A stretch of DNA of 64,000 bases from Allocoprococcus comes (GTDB taxonomy: Bacteria > Bacillota > Clostridia > Lachnospirales > Lachnospiraceae), in NCBI RefSeq assembly GCF_013300725.1, contig NZ_JAAIMM010000005.1:62001-126000 (forward strand), given 5' to 3'. Below, piece by piece: positions 28,410 to 38,387 of the stretch. Both the position numbers and the translations under genes were made by a program. Below the pieces are notes generated by a model. It made no database searches. It was not told the origin of the DNA and saw nothing but the letters and a program-made list of their open reading frames with translations. Position 1 is the stretch's first letter; the number at the start of each line of letters is the position of its first letter.

Positions 28410-29540
28410 ATGAAGATACTGAAAAAACTGAAGCCGGAAGAACGTGGGCTTACAAGAACACTGTGGGAACAGGTATTTACAGAAGATACGAAAGAATTTC
28501 TGGACTATTATTACACAGAAAAGACGAAGAATAATGAAATCTATGTGATCGAGACGGATCACGATATCCGGGCGATGATGCAGCTGAATCCTTATGTAAT
28601 ACAGATGGGGAAAAAGGCAGTAGAGAGCAGATACATTGTTGCAGTTGCAACAGAGCCTCTTTACCGGCACAGAGGTTATATGGCGGAATTATTAAGCAAG
28701 ACAGCAAGAGATCTGTATCAGCAAAAAATGCCATTCTTTTTCCTGATGCCCGCAAGTGAGAAAATTTACTATCCACATAATTACCGGTTTATCTATGCAG
28801 CTGATGTGTGGAGTGCAAAAGAAACAGACGGAGAAGAACTGACAATACAGAAGATTGTGGAATTACAGAACGATTCCGGCGTGAAACTCAGAAAGGCAGA
28901 GGAAAAAGACTGTAAAAAGCTGGGGTATTTTGCGGAAGAAGTTCTGGAAAAACAGAAAATCCAGGTATATACCAAACGGGATGCAGCTTATTATATGCGC
29001 CTTCTGAAGGAACAGGAAAGTGAAAAAGGCGGAATCCTGATCGCAGAGCAGGATGGGGAAATCCGAGGAATCCTTGTTTTTGATGAAGAAGACGGGTTTG
29101 CAGTAAGAGAACCATTGATCGGGAAAGGATATGGAGATATTTTTGATAAGGCAGGAGTCATCCTCCAAAAAGAAGAAAAGAAAAAACCTTTGATCATGGC
29201 GCGTCTTTTGAATGTAGAAAGTCTTCTGTCTGCAATGGTGTGCAAAGAAGAGATGGATCTGGAGTTTGTTCTCTACGATCCGGTTATCCGGGAAAATAAC
29301 TGTCTGTTTATGCTAAAAGGCAATGAAGAACATCTTGTAGTCCGGACAAGGACAGCACACACCGGCAAAGATGATGCTGTGCAGAAGATCAGTATTGATG
29401 CGCTTACATCGATCGTATTTGCTTATAAAGAGCTGGAAGAGATTGAAGAGGAAGAAAAAGAGATCTTTTCAGCAGAATTTAAAAAAGAAATCAGTAAACT
29501 GATTCCGTTTTCTCCTGTTTTTATCAACGAGATTGTCTGA
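28410..29540 (+). CDS. GNAT family N-acetyltransferase (Eis-like)
   Basis: 376 aa. The N-terminal GNAT domain contains SRYIVAVATEPLYRHRGYMAELL, where RHRGYM is the acetyl-CoA pyrophosphate loop; FFFLMPASEKIYYPHNYRF follows as in Eis-type proteins. The remainder resembles the Eis second GNAT-like and C-terminal region. Substrate unknown; Eis relatives acetylate aminoglycosides or protein lysines. ATG 28410 starts 37 bp after ispF; the site upstream (GAAAGG, then GAAAAAG) is weak. No terminator separates it from the T-box promoter at 29.55 kb. Confidence 0.82.
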   Translation: MKILKKLKPEERGLTRTLWEQVFTEDTKEFLDYYYTEKTKNNEIYVIETDHDIRAMMQLNPYVIQMGKKAVESRYIVAVATEPLYRHRGYMAELLSKTARDLYQQKMPFFFLMPASEKIYYPHNYRFIYAADVWSAKETDGEELTIQKIVELQNDSGVKLRKAEEKDCKKLGYFAEEVLEKQKIQVYTKRDAAYYMRLLKEQESEKGGILIAEQDGEIRGILVFDEEDGFAVREPLIGKGYGDIFDKAGVILQKEEKKKPLIMARLLNVESLLSAMVCKEEMDLEFVLYDPVIRENNCLFMLKGNEEHLVVRTRTAHTGKDDAVQKISIDALTSIVFAYKELEEIEEEEKEIFSAEFKKEISKLIPFSPVFINEIV

Positions 29541-29548
29541 TAAGCGGG

Positions 29549-29577
29549 TTGACAAAAAAGAAAAAATCGCATACTAT
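29549..29577 (+). promoter_or_regulatory. promoter of the Cys T-box operon
   Basis: TTGACA (29549-29554), 17-bp spacer, TACTAT (29572-29577). Confidence 0.85.
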
Positions 29578-29584
29578 ATGTACT

Positions 29585-29857
29585 AGATATGAATGAAACT
29601 GAAAAGACGGAGAACGAAAAGAGTAGTTATCCTCAGAGTTCTATCAGAGAGGATCTGTCATCGGCTGAAAGCAGATCCGGGAGCAGGGATGATGAAGTGC
29701 ATTCGGGAGTTGACCGGGCGAACGTGAAAGTGAAGATTTTACAAGTAGCCGGGTACGTGTGGCAGACGTTACAGGCCGTGAGAGAAAAGCAGGATAACTG
29801 CTTTTAATTTAGAGTGGAACCGCGGAAACTTCGTCTCTTTGTGAGACGGAGTTTTTT
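29585..29857 (+). ncRNA. T-box leader, cysteine specifier
   Basis: The T-box bulge sequence AGAGTGGAACCGCGG (29811-29825) is followed by the terminator AACTTCGTCTC with GAGACGGAGTT and Ts (29827-29857). On the 3' side of Stem I, GATGATGAAG precedes TGC at 29698-29700, in the position of the specifier codon, so uncharged tRNA-Cys would stabilise the antiterminator. This agrees with cysE and cysS downstream. A 72-codon open frame through the leader is rejected as coding. Confidence 0.95.
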
Positions 29858-29893
29858 AATTTCACAGGAAATTCCAAATCAGAGGTGAATGAA

Positions 29894-30568
29894 ATGGGAG
29901 TTATTTCCTATATCAAAGAAGAAATCAAAGTTGTAAAAGAACGAGATCCGGCAATCAAATCGGATATAGAAGTACTTCTGTATCCAAGCTTTAAGGTAAT
30001 GCTTCATTACAGGATCGCACATAAGCTATATCTGAAAAAACACTATTTTCTGGCACGGTGGGTGTCACAGCGTGGTGTCAGAAAGACAGGAATAGAGATC
30101 CATCCGGGAGCAACCATTGGAAAAGGACTTTTCATTGACCATGGAAGTGGCGTTATCATCGGCGAGACTGCAATCCTGGGCGATAATATTACACTGTATC
30201 AGGGAGTAACCCTGGGTGGTACAGGAAAAGAGCAGGGCAAGCGCCATCCAACGCTGGAAGACAACGTCATGGTCAGTGCCGGTGCGAAGGTCATCGGTTC
30301 CTTTACGATCGGAAAGAATTCCAAGATCGGAGCAGGATCTGTTGTTATCGAGGAAGTACCTCCGAACTGTACCGTTGTCGGTGTCCCGGGAAGAATTGTA
30401 CGCATGGGAGACCAGAAAGTTCCGAGCGCTGACCTGGATCAGATCCATCTGCCAGATCCGGTATTGAATGATATCCGTCAGCTTCAGACTGACAATATCC
30501 GTCTGAAGAAAGAACTGAAAGCATTGAAAGAAAAACTCGCGAAAGAAAAAATAATCGAGGAAGCATAG
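29894..30568 (+). CDS. cysE: serine O-acetyltransferase
   Basis: Makes O-acetylserine from serine and acetyl-CoA for CysK. 224 aa; the left-handed beta-helix hexapeptide repeats are clear ([56 protein letters not shown]). A C-terminal coiled coil ([19 protein letters not shown]) extends beyond the core. ATG 29894 follows AGAGGTGA; GTG 29885 lies inside that site. Controlled by the Cys T-box just upstream and followed 20 bp later by cysS. Confidence 0.96.
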   Translation: MGVISYIKEEIKVVKERDPAIKSDIEVLLYPSFKVMLHYRIAHKLYLKKHYFLARWVSQRGVRKTGIEIHPGATIGKGLFIDHGSGVIIGETAILGDNITLYQGVTLGGTGKEQGKRHPTLEDNVMVSAGAKVIGSFTIGKNSKIGAGSVVIEEVPPNCTVVGVPGRIVRMGDQKVPSADLDQIHLPDPVLNDIRQLQTDNIRLKKELKALKEKLAKEKIIEEA

Positions 30569-30588
30569 AAAAAAGAAGGAGTAGCTTT

Positions 30589-31995
30589 ATGAAAGTATTT
30601 AACACACTTACGAAAAAGAAAGAAGAATTCGTTCCTCTGGAAGAAGGAAAGGTAAGAATGTATGTCTGCGGACCAACCGTATACAATTATATCCATATCG
30701 GTAATGCAAGACCGATGATCGTATTTGATACCGTCCGCCGTTATTTTGAATACAAAGGATACGATGTCAATTATGTATCGAACTTCACGGATGTTGATGA
30801 TAAGATCATCAAAAAGGCAATCGAAGAACAGGTATCCGCGCAGGAAGTTTCACAGCGCTATATCGCAGAGTGCAAAAAAGATATGGCAGGAATGAATGTA
30901 AAGCCTGCAACCAAGCATCCGCTTGCAACAGAAGAAATCTGCGGCATGGTTGAGATGATTTCCGAGCTGATCGAAAAAGGTTATGCTTATGAGAAGAACG
31001 GAACCGTTTATTTTAGCACAAGAAAATTCAAAGACTATGGAAAATTATCCCACAAGAATCTGGATGATCTCCGTTCCGGTGGACGTTCTCTTCTGGTAAG
31101 TGGAGAAGATGAAAAAGAAGATCCGCTGGATTTCGTACTCTGGAAACCGAAAAAAGAAGGGGAGCCTTTCTGGAAATCACCATGGTCAGACGGACGTCCG
31201 GGATGGCATATTGAGTGTTCTGTCATGTCAAGAAAATATCTTGGCGAACAGATCGATATTCATGCTGGTGGAGAAGATCTTGTGTTCCCACATCATGAGA
31301 ATGAGATCGCACAGAGTGAAGCTGCCAACGGCAAAGAATTTGCAAGATACTGGATGCACAATGCATTCTTGAACATTGACAATCGCAAGATGTCCAAATC
31401 ACTTGGAAACTTCCGTACCGTAAGAGAGATCAGCGAGCAGTATGACCTCCAGGTGCTTCGTTTCTTCATGCTGAGCGCACATTACAGAAGCCCGCTGAAC
31501 TTCAGCGCAGAGCTGATGGAAGCATCCAAGAATGGTCTGGAAAGAATCATCAATGCAACCGATAATCTGAAACATCTTCTCGGTGCAGCTACTGTAGAAG
31601 AAATGAGCGTAGAAGAAAAAGAGGCATTTGCAAAGACGGATGCATATGTGGAAGAATTTGAAAAAGCAATGGATGATGATTTCAACACAGCAGACGCGAT
31701 TGCGGCAATCTTCGACCTTGTAAAATATGCAAATACCACTGCAACCGCAGAAAGCTCAAAAGAATATCTCCAGAGCCTGCTTGACAGAATCGTAAAACTG
31801 GGTGATGTCCTGGGACTGATCCTGGATAAAAAGGAAGAGCTTCTGGATGCAGATATTGAAAAATTGATCGAAGAGCGTCAGGCTGCAAGAAAAGCAAAAG
31901 ATTTTGCAAGAGCCGATGCGATTCGTGACGAGCTTCTGGAAAAGGGAATTATCCTGAAGGATACCAGAGAAGGAGTACAATGGAAAAAAGCGTAG
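30589..31995 (+). CDS. cysS: cysteinyl-tRNA synthetase
   Basis: 468-aa class I synthetase. The HIGH-type motif is HIGNARPMI in the context [13 protein letters not shown], with the zinc-binding Cys in YVCGPTVYN, and a KMSKS loop (KMSKSLGNF). The acidic WHIECS region binds zinc and cysteine. AGAAGGAG precedes ATG 30589. Its last 16 bp overlap mrnC. Regulated by the Cys T-box, linking charging to cysteine supply. Confidence 0.98.
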   Translation: MKVFNTLTKKKEEFVPLEEGKVRMYVCGPTVYNYIHIGNARPMIVFDTVRRYFEYKGYDVNYVSNFTDVDDKIIKKAIEEQVSAQEVSQRYIAECKKDMAGMNVKPATKHPLATEEICGMVEMISELIEKGYAYEKNGTVYFSTRKFKDYGKLSHKNLDDLRSGGRSLLVSGEDEKEDPLDFVLWKPKKEGEPFWKSPWSDGRPGWHIECSVMSRKYLGEQIDIHAGGEDLVFPHHENEIAQSEAANGKEFARYWMHNAFLNIDNRKMSKSLGNFRTVREISEQYDLQVLRFFMLSAHYRSPLNFSAELMEASKNGLERIINATDNLKHLLGAATVEEMSVEEKEAFAKTDAYVEEFEKAMDDDFNTADAIAAIFDLVKYANTTATAESSKEYLQSLLDRIVKLGDVLGLILDKKEELLDADIEKLIEERQAARKAKDFARADAIRDELLEKGIILKDTREGVQWKKA

Positions 31996-32447
31996 AATTT
32001 GAAATCGCTGACTATATAAGAGAAGTGCTTGAAATGAAAGAGGTGGAGCCGGAAGGCTATTCACCTCTTACTCTGGCTTATATAGGGGACAGCATTTATG
32101 ATCTGATCATCAAGACAAAGGTGATCAGCGAAGGCAATAAACAGGTAAAAAAATTACATCAGGAGACAAGCAGCATGGTGCAGGCATCGGCACAGTCTGA
32201 GATGATGCGTGTTCTGCAGCCACTTCTTACCGAAGAAGAGCATGCCGTTTACCGAAGAGGAAGAAATGCCAAATCGGTGTCTCCGGCAAAGAACCAGTCA
32301 CTGACCGATTACCGCCGTGCGACCGGATTTGAAGCGCTGATGGGATGGCTTTATCTGAAAAGAGAATGGAAGAGAATGGCAGATCTGGTCAAGATTGGTC
32401 TGGACCATTTAAGCGAATGTGAAGAAGAAAAGAATCAGGAGAAATAG
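31980..32447 (+). CDS. mrnC: Mini-ribonuclease 3
   Basis: 155-aa RNase III catalytic domain without a dsRNA-binding domain; matures 23S rRNA ends in Firmicutes. The signature is [20 protein letters not shown] with catalytic acidic residues, and a later [13 protein letters not shown]. It starts inside the end of cysS (16-bp overlap), a conserved cysS-mrnC arrangement. rlmB follows immediately, so rRNA processing and methylation genes are co-expressed under the T-box. Confidence 0.95.
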   Translation: MEKSVEFEIADYIREVLEMKEVEPEGYSPLTLAYIGDSIYDLIIKTKVISEGNKQVKKLHQETSSMVQASAQSEMMRVLQPLLTEEEHAVYRRGRNAKSVSPAKNQSLTDYRRATGFEALMGWLYLKREWKRMADLVKIGLDHLSECEEEKNQEK

Positions 32448-32448
32448 A

Positions 32449-33198
32449 ATGGAAGAAAAGAAAATGAACAGTCAGCAGATCGAGGGAAGAAATGCGGTAA
32501 TGGAAGCATTCCGCTCCGGAAAACCGATTGACAAGGTCTATATTCTTGACGGATGTCAGGATGGACCGATCAGAAGTATCGTAAGAGAAGCAAAAAAGCA
32601 TGATACGATCCTGAATTTTGTAACCAAAGAACGTCTGAACCAGATTTCAGAGACCGGAAGACATCAGGGTGTCATTGCGCAGGCAGCGGCTTACGAGTAT
32701 GCGCAGGTGGAAGATATGCTGGAGCTTGCAAAACAGAAAGGGGAAGATCCGTTCCTGATCCTTCTGGACAATATTGAGGATCCGCATAATCTCGGCGCGA
32801 TCATCCGTACTGCCAATCTTGCGGGCGCGCATGGTGTGATCATTCCGAAGCACCGCGCAGCAGGTCTTACTGCAACCGTTGCAAAGACATCAGCAGGTGC
32901 GCTGAATTACACACCGGTAGCAAAAGTTACCAATCTGGTGAAAACCATGGAAGAACTGAAGGAGAAGGGACTCTGGTTCGTCTGCGCAGATATGGATGGG
33001 GATGTGATGTACCGCGTGAATCTGAAAGGACCAATTGGTCTGGTGATCGGAAACGAAGGCGAAGGTGTCGGACGTCTGGTAAAAGAAACCTGTGATATGA
33101 CGGCGTCCATTCCGATGAAGGGAGATATTGACTCCCTGAATGCGTCTGTGGCAGCAGGTGTCCTTGCTTATGAGATCGTGCGTCAGCGCATGAGTTAG
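32449..33198 (+). CDS. rlmB: 23S rRNA 2'-O-methyltransferase, TrmH/RlmB family
   Basis: 250-aa SPOUT methyltransferase: N-terminal substrate-binding part (IEGRNAVMEAFRSGKPIDKVY), then the knotted domain with LDNIEDPHNLGAIIRTA, GLVIGNEGEGVGRLV and IPMKGDIDSLNASVAAGVLAYE. The third signature contains the Ser/Asn catalytic residues of the family. ATG 32449 is chosen over 32419 because AGGAG at about 32438 precedes it. The target position (RlmB-type G2251) is inferred. Confidence 0.9.
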   Translation: MEEKKMNSQQIEGRNAVMEAFRSGKPIDKVYILDGCQDGPIRSIVREAKKHDTILNFVTKERLNQISETGRHQGVIAQAAAYEYAQVEDMLELAKQKGEDPFLILLDNIEDPHNLGAIIRTANLAGAHGVIIPKHRAAGLTATVAKTSAGALNYTPVAKVTNLVKTMEELKEKGLWFVCADMDGDVMYRVNLKGPIGLVIGNEGEGVGRLVKETCDMTASIPMKGDIDSLNASVAAGVLAYEIVRQRMS

Positions 33199-33216
33199 GA
33201 AAAACGGAGAATGAAA

Positions 33217-33849
33217 ATGGATCTGGGGAAAATGACAGATGAGCAGCTGATCGAACTGCTTCGGGAAGGTAAGACCGAGATCACGGATTATCTGATGGAA
33301 AAATACAAAGACATGGTACGCAAACAAGCGCGTGCCATGTATCTGTGGGGTGGAGAAAATGACGATCTGATCCAGGAGGGGATGATCGGTCTTTTTAAAG
33401 CGGTGCAGGATTATGATCCGAAAGAAGGTGCAAGCTTCTCAAGTTTTGCCGGACTTTGTGTGTCACGCCAGATGTATACGGCGATCAAGGCTTCACAGCG
33501 GAAAAAACATCTGCCGCTGAATTCCTATGTGTCGATTTACGCATCTGCCAGTGACAATCCGGAGGAGAACGGGCTTTCCATAGTAGATACGATCGAAGCG
33601 GGGAAAGAGAGTAATCCGGAGCTGATGATCCTTGGAGAAGAGTATACGAATGCGTTTGAAGAGGAGCTGAAAGAAAAATTAAGTAAGCTGGAGCGAAAGG
33701 TGTTGTATCTTCATCTGCAGGGAATGGAGTATCTGAAGATCGCAGAATTTATGGACAAAAGTCCAAAGACGATCGACAATGCCCTGCAGCGGATCAAAAC
33801 CAAAGCACGTCGGCTTCTGGAAGAAAAACGCCGGTCTGAAAAAAAGTAA
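33217..33849 (+). CDS. sigH: RNA polymerase sigma factor SigH-like
   Basis: 210-aa sigma-70 family factor matching the sporulation-initiation SigH type. Region 2 has QARAMYLWGGENDDLIQEGMIGLFKAVQDY and FAGLCVSRQMYTAIKAS; region 4 has LSKLERKVLYLHLQGMEYLKIAEFM and SPKTIDNALQRIKTKARRLL. ATG 33217 is 7 nt from GGAG while ATG 33211 is only 1 nt, so 33217 is preferred. It lies in the conserved cysS-mrnC-rlmB-sigH order. It suggests a sporulation-derived lineage but does not prove sporulation. Confidence 0.92.
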   Translation: MDLGKMTDEQLIELLREGKTEITDYLMEKYKDMVRKQARAMYLWGGENDDLIQEGMIGLFKAVQDYDPKEGASFSSFAGLCVSRQMYTAIKASQRKKHLPLNSYVSIYASASDNPEENGLSIVDTIEAGKESNPELMILGEEYTNAFEEELKEKLSKLERKVLYLHLQGMEYLKIAEFMDKSPKTIDNALQRIKTKARRLLEEKRRSEKK

Positions 33850-33868
33850 AAATAAAAAATTAAAAATA

Positions 33869-33898
33869 TTGACAAGCAAAGCAGTGATGTGCTATATT
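33869..33898 (+). promoter_or_regulatory. tRNA-Thr promoter
   Basis: TTGACA (33869-33874), 18-bp spacer, TATATT (33893-33898). Confidence 0.85.
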
Positions 33899-33921
33899 AA
33901 ATGAGTCGCGAAAATGCGCAG

Positions 33922-33994
33922 GCTGCCTTGGCTCAGTCGGTAGAGCGTCGCCTTGGTAAGGCGGAGGTCGGCGGTTCGATTCCGCTAGGCAGCT
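33922..33994 (+). tRNA. tRNA-Thr (anticodon GGT)
   Basis: 73-nt cloverleaf: acceptor GCTGCCT with AGGCAGC, D-arm GGCTCAGTCGGTAGAGC, anticodon loop TTGGTAA with GGT, T-arm GGCGGTTCGATTCCGC, discriminator T. CCA not encoded. An open reading frame reading across this tRNA is rejected. Confidence 0.95.
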
Positions 33995-34002
33995 TATTTA
34001 AG

Positions 34003-34049
34003 AAGCAGAGTTGTATTTCCGGTTGGAGATTACGATGTCTGCTTTTTTT
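34003..34049 (+). terminator. tRNA-Thr terminator
   Basis: AAGCAGA pairs with TCTGCTT over a 28-nt loop and is followed by a T-run. Confidence 0.75.
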
Positions 34050-34197
34050 GTACTTGTTCATGTATAGAAAGTGTGATAAACTAAAGAACATGAATCAAAA
34101 GTTGTCTACAGGGCAATGATTGAGATACATGACATGAAAAAGACTGCCACATACCGGCAGATTTTGAAGTAATAGAGAGACGCGAGGAGGAACTTCA

Positions 34198-35862
34198 ATG
34201 GCAGAAGAAGCTGTATCAAAGAATTTTATAGAACAGGAAATTGAAAAAGATCTTGCAGAAGGCGTATACGATCATGTATGTACCCGTTTTCCACCGGAAC
34301 CGAACGGATATCTTCACATCGGACATGCAAAGTCCATCCTTTTAAACTATGGACTTGCACAGAAATATAATGGAACATTCCATATGCGTTTTGATGATAC
34401 AAACCCGACAAAAGAAAAGACAGAGTTCGTAGAATCCATCAAAGCTGACATCAAGTGGCTGGGTGCTGACTGGGGAGATCACCTTTACTTTGCATCCGAT
34501 TATTTTGATCAGATGTATGAGTATGCGATCAAGTTGATCAAGAAAGGTAAAGCTTATGTCTGCGACCTGACAGCAGATCAGATCCGTGAGTACCGGGGAA
34601 CGCTGACAGAGCCGGGAAAAGACAGCCCGTACCGTGACAGAAGTGTGGAAGAGAACCTGGAGCTTTTTGAAAATATGCGTGCAGGCAAGTATGCAGACGG
34701 AGAGAAGGTTCTCCGTGCGAAGATCGATATGGCATCACCGAATATCAACATGAGAGATCCGATCCTCTACCGTGTAGCCCGTATGACACATCACAATACC
34801 GGTGACAAGTGGTGCATCTACCCGATGTATGACTTTGCACATCCGATCGAGGATGCGATCGAAGGAATCACACATTCTATCTGTACACTGGAATTTGAAG
34901 ACCACAGACCGCTTTATGACTGGGTAGTAAGAGAATGTGAATTTGCAAATCCACCGCGTCAGATCGAATTTGCAAAATTATACCTGACTAACGTAGTTAC
35001 AGGAAAGCGTTATATCAAGAAACTTGTAGAAGATAAGATCGTAGACGGATGGGATGATCCGAGACTGGTTTCCATCGCAGCACTTCGTCGCCGTGGATTC
35101 ACACCGGAATCTATCAAGATGTTCGTTGACCTGTGTGGAGTTTCCAAAGCACAGAGCTCTGTAGATTATGCAATGCTCGAGTACTGCATCCGCGAGGATC
35201 TGAAGCTTAAAAGAGCACGTATGATGGCAGTCCTTGATCCGATCAAGCTTGTGATCGATAACTATCCGGAAGGACAGATTGAATATCTGGATGCACCGAA
35301 TAATCTTGAGAATGAAGAACTCGGAAGCCGTCAGCTTCCGTTTGGAAGAGAGCTTTATATTGAGAGAGAAGACTTTATGGAAGAGCCTCCGAAGAAATAT
35401 TTCCGTCTGTTCCCAGGCAATGAAGTGCGTCTGATGAATGCTTACTTTGTAACCTGTACCGGATTTGAAAAGGATGAAGACGGTAATGTAACTGTTGTAC
35501 ATTGTACTTATGATCCGGAGACAAAGAGTGGTTCCGGATTCACAGGAAGAAAAGTAAAAGGAACGATCCACTGGGTAGAGGCAAGTACAGCACTTCCGGC
35601 AACCGTAAGACTGTATGAGAACCTGATCGATGAAGAAAAAGGTGTTTATAATAAAGAAGATGGTTCCCTGAACCTGAATCCGAATTCTCTTACAGAGAAA
35701 GAAATCTTTGTAGAATCAAACTTTGCAGATGTAAAAGCATATGAAAGCTTCCAGTTTGTGCGTCAGGGATATTTCTGCGTGGATTCTCATGATTCTTCCA
35801 AGGAACATCTGGTATTTAACAGAATCGTTTCGCTGAAGAGTTCATTCAAGCTGCCAAAATAA
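34198..35862 (+). CDS. glnS: glutaminyl-tRNA synthetase
   Basis: 554-aa class I synthetase of the GlnRS/GluRS type. The catalytic domain has [18 protein letters not shown] (HIGH) and MRFDDTNP; later come [20 protein letters not shown] and GWDDPRL. The KMSKS-equivalent loop reads [11 protein letters not shown] (about residues 266-276) instead of the usual VMSKR, keeping the lysine. The C-terminal beta-barrel anticodon-binding domain is complete. It could coexist with the GatCAB route. GGAGGAA precedes ATG 34198. Confidence 0.95.
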   Translation: MAEEAVSKNFIEQEIEKDLAEGVYDHVCTRFPPEPNGYLHIGHAKSILLNYGLAQKYNGTFHMRFDDTNPTKEKTEFVESIKADIKWLGADWGDHLYFASDYFDQMYEYAIKLIKKGKAYVCDLTADQIREYRGTLTEPGKDSPYRDRSVEENLELFENMRAGKYADGEKVLRAKIDMASPNINMRDPILYRVARMTHHNTGDKWCIYPMYDFAHPIEDAIEGITHSICTLEFEDHRPLYDWVVRECEFANPPRQIEFAKLYLTNVVTGKRYIKKLVEDKIVDGWDDPRLVSIAALRRRGFTPESIKMFVDLCGVSKAQSSVDYAMLEYCIREDLKLKRARMMAVLDPIKLVIDNYPEGQIEYLDAPNNLENEELGSRQLPFGRELYIEREDFMEEPPKKYFRLFPGNEVRLMNAYFVTCTGFEKDEDGNVTVVHCTYDPETKSGSGFTGRKVKGTIHWVEASTALPATVRLYENLIDEEKGVYNKEDGSLNLNPNSLTEKEIFVESNFADVKAYESFQFVRQGYFCVDSHDSSKEHLVFNRIVSLKSSFKLPK

Positions 35863-35936
35863 AGAAAGCAGTCTTGATCAGAATTTAATTGCAAATAATG
35901 TGTCAGTCGACAGTTTTTGAAAAGAAATGGCAATGA

Positions 35937-35972
35937 AAAACCCGGTAAGAATGAAAAATTCTTCCGGGTTTT
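35937..35972. terminator. bidirectional terminator between glnS and a small minus-strand gene
   Basis: AAAACCCGG and AAGAAT pair with ATTCTT and CCGGGTTTT (one unpaired base); Ts follow on the plus strand, As precede, so it works both ways. Confidence 0.85.
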
Positions 35973-36014
35973 GGTTTTATGCAGAAAATGATAAGCTGTA
36001 AGAAAAGTTCTTTC

Positions 36015-36332
36015 TTAAACTTCTTCTGAAGCCGGATCGGATTCTTCGGAATCAGTTTCCGGTGTCTGGGAAGCGGCTTCTGCATCGTCAGTTTTTTCTT
36101 CAGACTCTTCAGAGGTTTCTTCTTTTGCAGAAGCTGGTGTAAGAGTTGTGTAACCACGCTCTGGCACTTCGCCAAGATCATCATCCAGTTCAAAATCGTC
36201 ATCTTCAAAAGCATCATCGAACTCGTCTTCCGGTTCTTCATTATGTCGGTTCTTTAACCAGTAATATGCACCGGCACCAGCTGCGCCTGCGGCAGTCAGT
36301 CCGAGCAGGATTTTACCAAATTTTTTAGCCAT
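36015..36332 (-). CDS. short membrane-anchored acidic protein, unknown function
   Basis: 105 aa. A basic N-terminus (MAKKFGKI), one hydrophobic Ala/Gly-rich helix (LLGLTAAGAAGAGAYYWL, residues 9-26) and a long acidic Ser/Glu/Asp-rich tail. AAAGGAG precedes its ATG at 36332. It uses the terminator shared with glnS. The architecture resembles small Firmicute YtxH-like or envelope-associated proteins, but I cannot assign a family. Confidence 0.75.
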   Translation of the reverse strand: MAKKFGKILLGLTAAGAAGAGAYYWLKNRHNEEPEDEFDDAFEDDDFELDDDLGEVPERGYTTLTPASAKEETSEESEEKTDDAEAASQTPETDSEESDPASEEV

Positions 36333-36519
36333 GTGCTGCTCCTTTCTTAATCTCAGACTGTCAGATATGGCAGATGAGATAGTTCGTCATGAAATATAGT
36401 ATACATGAATAATTTTATTGTAATACTTTTGCTTGAAAAGGGGAAGTAAAATATTTATAAAAGTGGCGGAAAAACAACAAAAATAAGGAAGTGTTGCATG
36501 ATTATAAAGAGCTGGAATG

Positions 36520-36548
36520 TTGTGAAAGAATAAAAATTGTGTTACGAT
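36520..36548 (+). promoter_or_regulatory. cls promoter
   Basis: TTGTGA (36520-36525), 17-bp spacer, TACGAT (36543-36548), 34 bp before the cls start. The rest of the spacer back to 36333 shows nothing further. Confidence 0.6.
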
Positions 36549-36581
36549 ATAGAATAGTATCTAAAGAGAGGAAGACCGCGA

Positions 36582-38168
36582 ATGAGAGAATTTACAAAAT
36601 ATCATGATACCAGCAAGTCAGTCAAAGAACGTGCCAAGACCAAAGTATTTGGTGCAGTGTACAGTCATACCGCGATTATTCTTCTGCTGATTCTTCTTCA
36701 GATTGGTATTATGGTTCTCACTTTTACATATCTGGGAAATTACAGTACCTATATGAACGGAGTGATATCGCTTCTTTCTTTTATCACAGCGATTTATATT
36801 TTTAATGAAAAAGGGAATCCGGCGTTTAAGATGACGTGGATCCTGTTTGTGTTCCTTGTCCCGGTGGTCGGAGTTGGATTTTATCTGTTTACAAAAGCAG
36901 GGATCGGAACCAAATATCTGGGTGCCAGACTGGAAAAGCTTCGAGTGGAGACTGAACCTTATATGCAGCAGAATGAATATGTCGTCCATGCGATGAAAGG
37001 TGGAAGGGTTGCAAACGCCAATTTGTCACATTTCCTTTATAACCAGGTGGGATTTCCGACTTATGGGAACTCACAGGCGCAGTACTTTCCGTTGGGAGAT
37101 GATAAATTTCCGGTGCTGATCGAGGAACTGAATAAAGCAGAGAAGTTTATTTTCATGGAATACTTTATCATTGGGGAAGGATATGTGTGGGATTCGGTTT
37201 TGAATGTCTTGAGGAAGAAAGTCAAGGAAGGTGTGGAAGTACGTCTGATGTATGACGGAACCTGCAGCATCAGCCTTCTGCCGTATGAATATCCGAAGCA
37301 GCTCAGGGAATATGGAATCCAGTGCAAGGAATTTGGACCGATCGTCCCCATCCTTTCTACCAGTCAGAATAACCGGGATCACCGGAAAATCTGTGTGGTT
37401 GACGGAAAGGTTGCATTTACCGGAGGTGTCAATCTGGCAGATGAATATATCAACAAAAAAGTCCGTTTCGGACACTGGAAAGACACAGCAATCAAAATTG
37501 AAGGAGATGCCGTGCAGAGTTTTACCATGATGTTCCTGCAGATGTGGAATATTACGGAGAGACAGCCGGAGGATTATGCAAAGTATCTGACAGAAAAGCA
37601 GCCGGGATTCAGCCGCAAAGATGGTTATATCATCCCATACGGAGACAGTCCGTTCGATCATGAAAATGTAGGAGAAGAAGTGTATTTCCACATTCTGAAT
37701 CATGCGAAGAAGTATGTGCATATTATGACACCGTATCTGATCCTGGACAATGAGATGATTGATGCGCTGACAAGAGCTGCAAAAGGTGGAATAGAAGTGC
37801 AGATCATTATGCCACATATTCCGGATAAGCCGTATGCATTTTACCTCGCAAAGACCTACTATGAAGAACTGATCGCAGGTGGGGTACAGATTTATGAGTA
37901 CACGCCTGGATTTGTCCATGCGAAAGTGTTTACATCGGATGATAATACTGCGACGGTAGGAAGTATCAACCTGGATTACCGTAGTCTTTATCTGCATTTT
38001 GAGTGCGGCGTTTTCATTTACCGCAATCAGGTTGTGCGTGATATTGAAAAGGACTTCCAGGATACACTGGCAAAATGCCAGAAGGTGACGATGACAGAAG
38101 TGAAAAACCGCAGTACATTTGTGAAAATATACGGTCAGGTTTTAAGACTTGTGGCTCCTCTGATGTAG
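36582..38168 (+). CDS. cls: cardiolipin synthase
   Basis: 528-aa phospholipase D superfamily enzyme that condenses phosphatidylglycerol to cardiolipin at the membrane. Two N-terminal membrane spans (TAIILLLILLQIGIMVLTF; MTWILFVFLVPVVGVGFYL) precede two HKD motifs: HRKICVVDGKVAFTGGVNL and HAKVFTSDDNTATVGSINL. The second motif has HxKx4D with the usual GSxN ending. Length is as expected for bacterial Cls. Monocistronic by spacing. Confidence 0.95.
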   Translation: MREFTKYHDTSKSVKERAKTKVFGAVYSHTAIILLLILLQIGIMVLTFTYLGNYSTYMNGVISLLSFITAIYIFNEKGNPAFKMTWILFVFLVPVVGVGFYLFTKAGIGTKYLGARLEKLRVETEPYMQQNEYVVHAMKGGRVANANLSHFLYNQVGFPTYGNSQAQYFPLGDDKFPVLIEELNKAEKFIFMEYFIIGEGYVWDSVLNVLRKKVKEGVEVRLMYDGTCSISLLPYEYPKQLREYGIQCKEFGPIVPILSTSQNNRDHRKICVVDGKVAFTGGVNLADEYINKKVRFGHWKDTAIKIEGDAVQSFTMMFLQMWNITERQPEDYAKYLTEKQPGFSRKDGYIIPYGDSPFDHENVGEEVYFHILNHAKKYVHIMTPYLILDNEMIDALTRAAKGGIEVQIIMPHIPDKPYAFYLAKTYYEELIAGGVQIYEYTPGFVHAKVFTSDDNTATVGSINLDYRSLYLHFECGVFIYRNQVVRDIEKDFQDTLAKCQKVTMTEVKNRSTFVKIYGQVLRLVAPLM

Positions 38169-38387
38169 TCGTGTATCCGGAAAGAAGAAAAATAAGAAAA
38201 AACGTGAAAAATTAGGGAAGTGGCTGAAAATAAGAGTGTACTTTTCAGTTGAAATGTAGTATAATTCAATCGGTGTCTTTATAAGGGACATTGATTATAT
38301 TTATAAGTAGGAGTTATCCCGATGAAAAGAGGGATGACACTGTGGAGGTATTTCACAGATAGCCAAGAACACGCAGGAGGATTTATT

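Noticed and set aside
29589-29807. 72-codon frame before cysE
   Set aside because: It lies wholly within the T-box leader between promoter and antiterminator.
33901-34119. 72-codon frame containing AQSVERRLGKAEVGGSIPLG
   Set aside because: It is the sense reading of tRNA-Thr.
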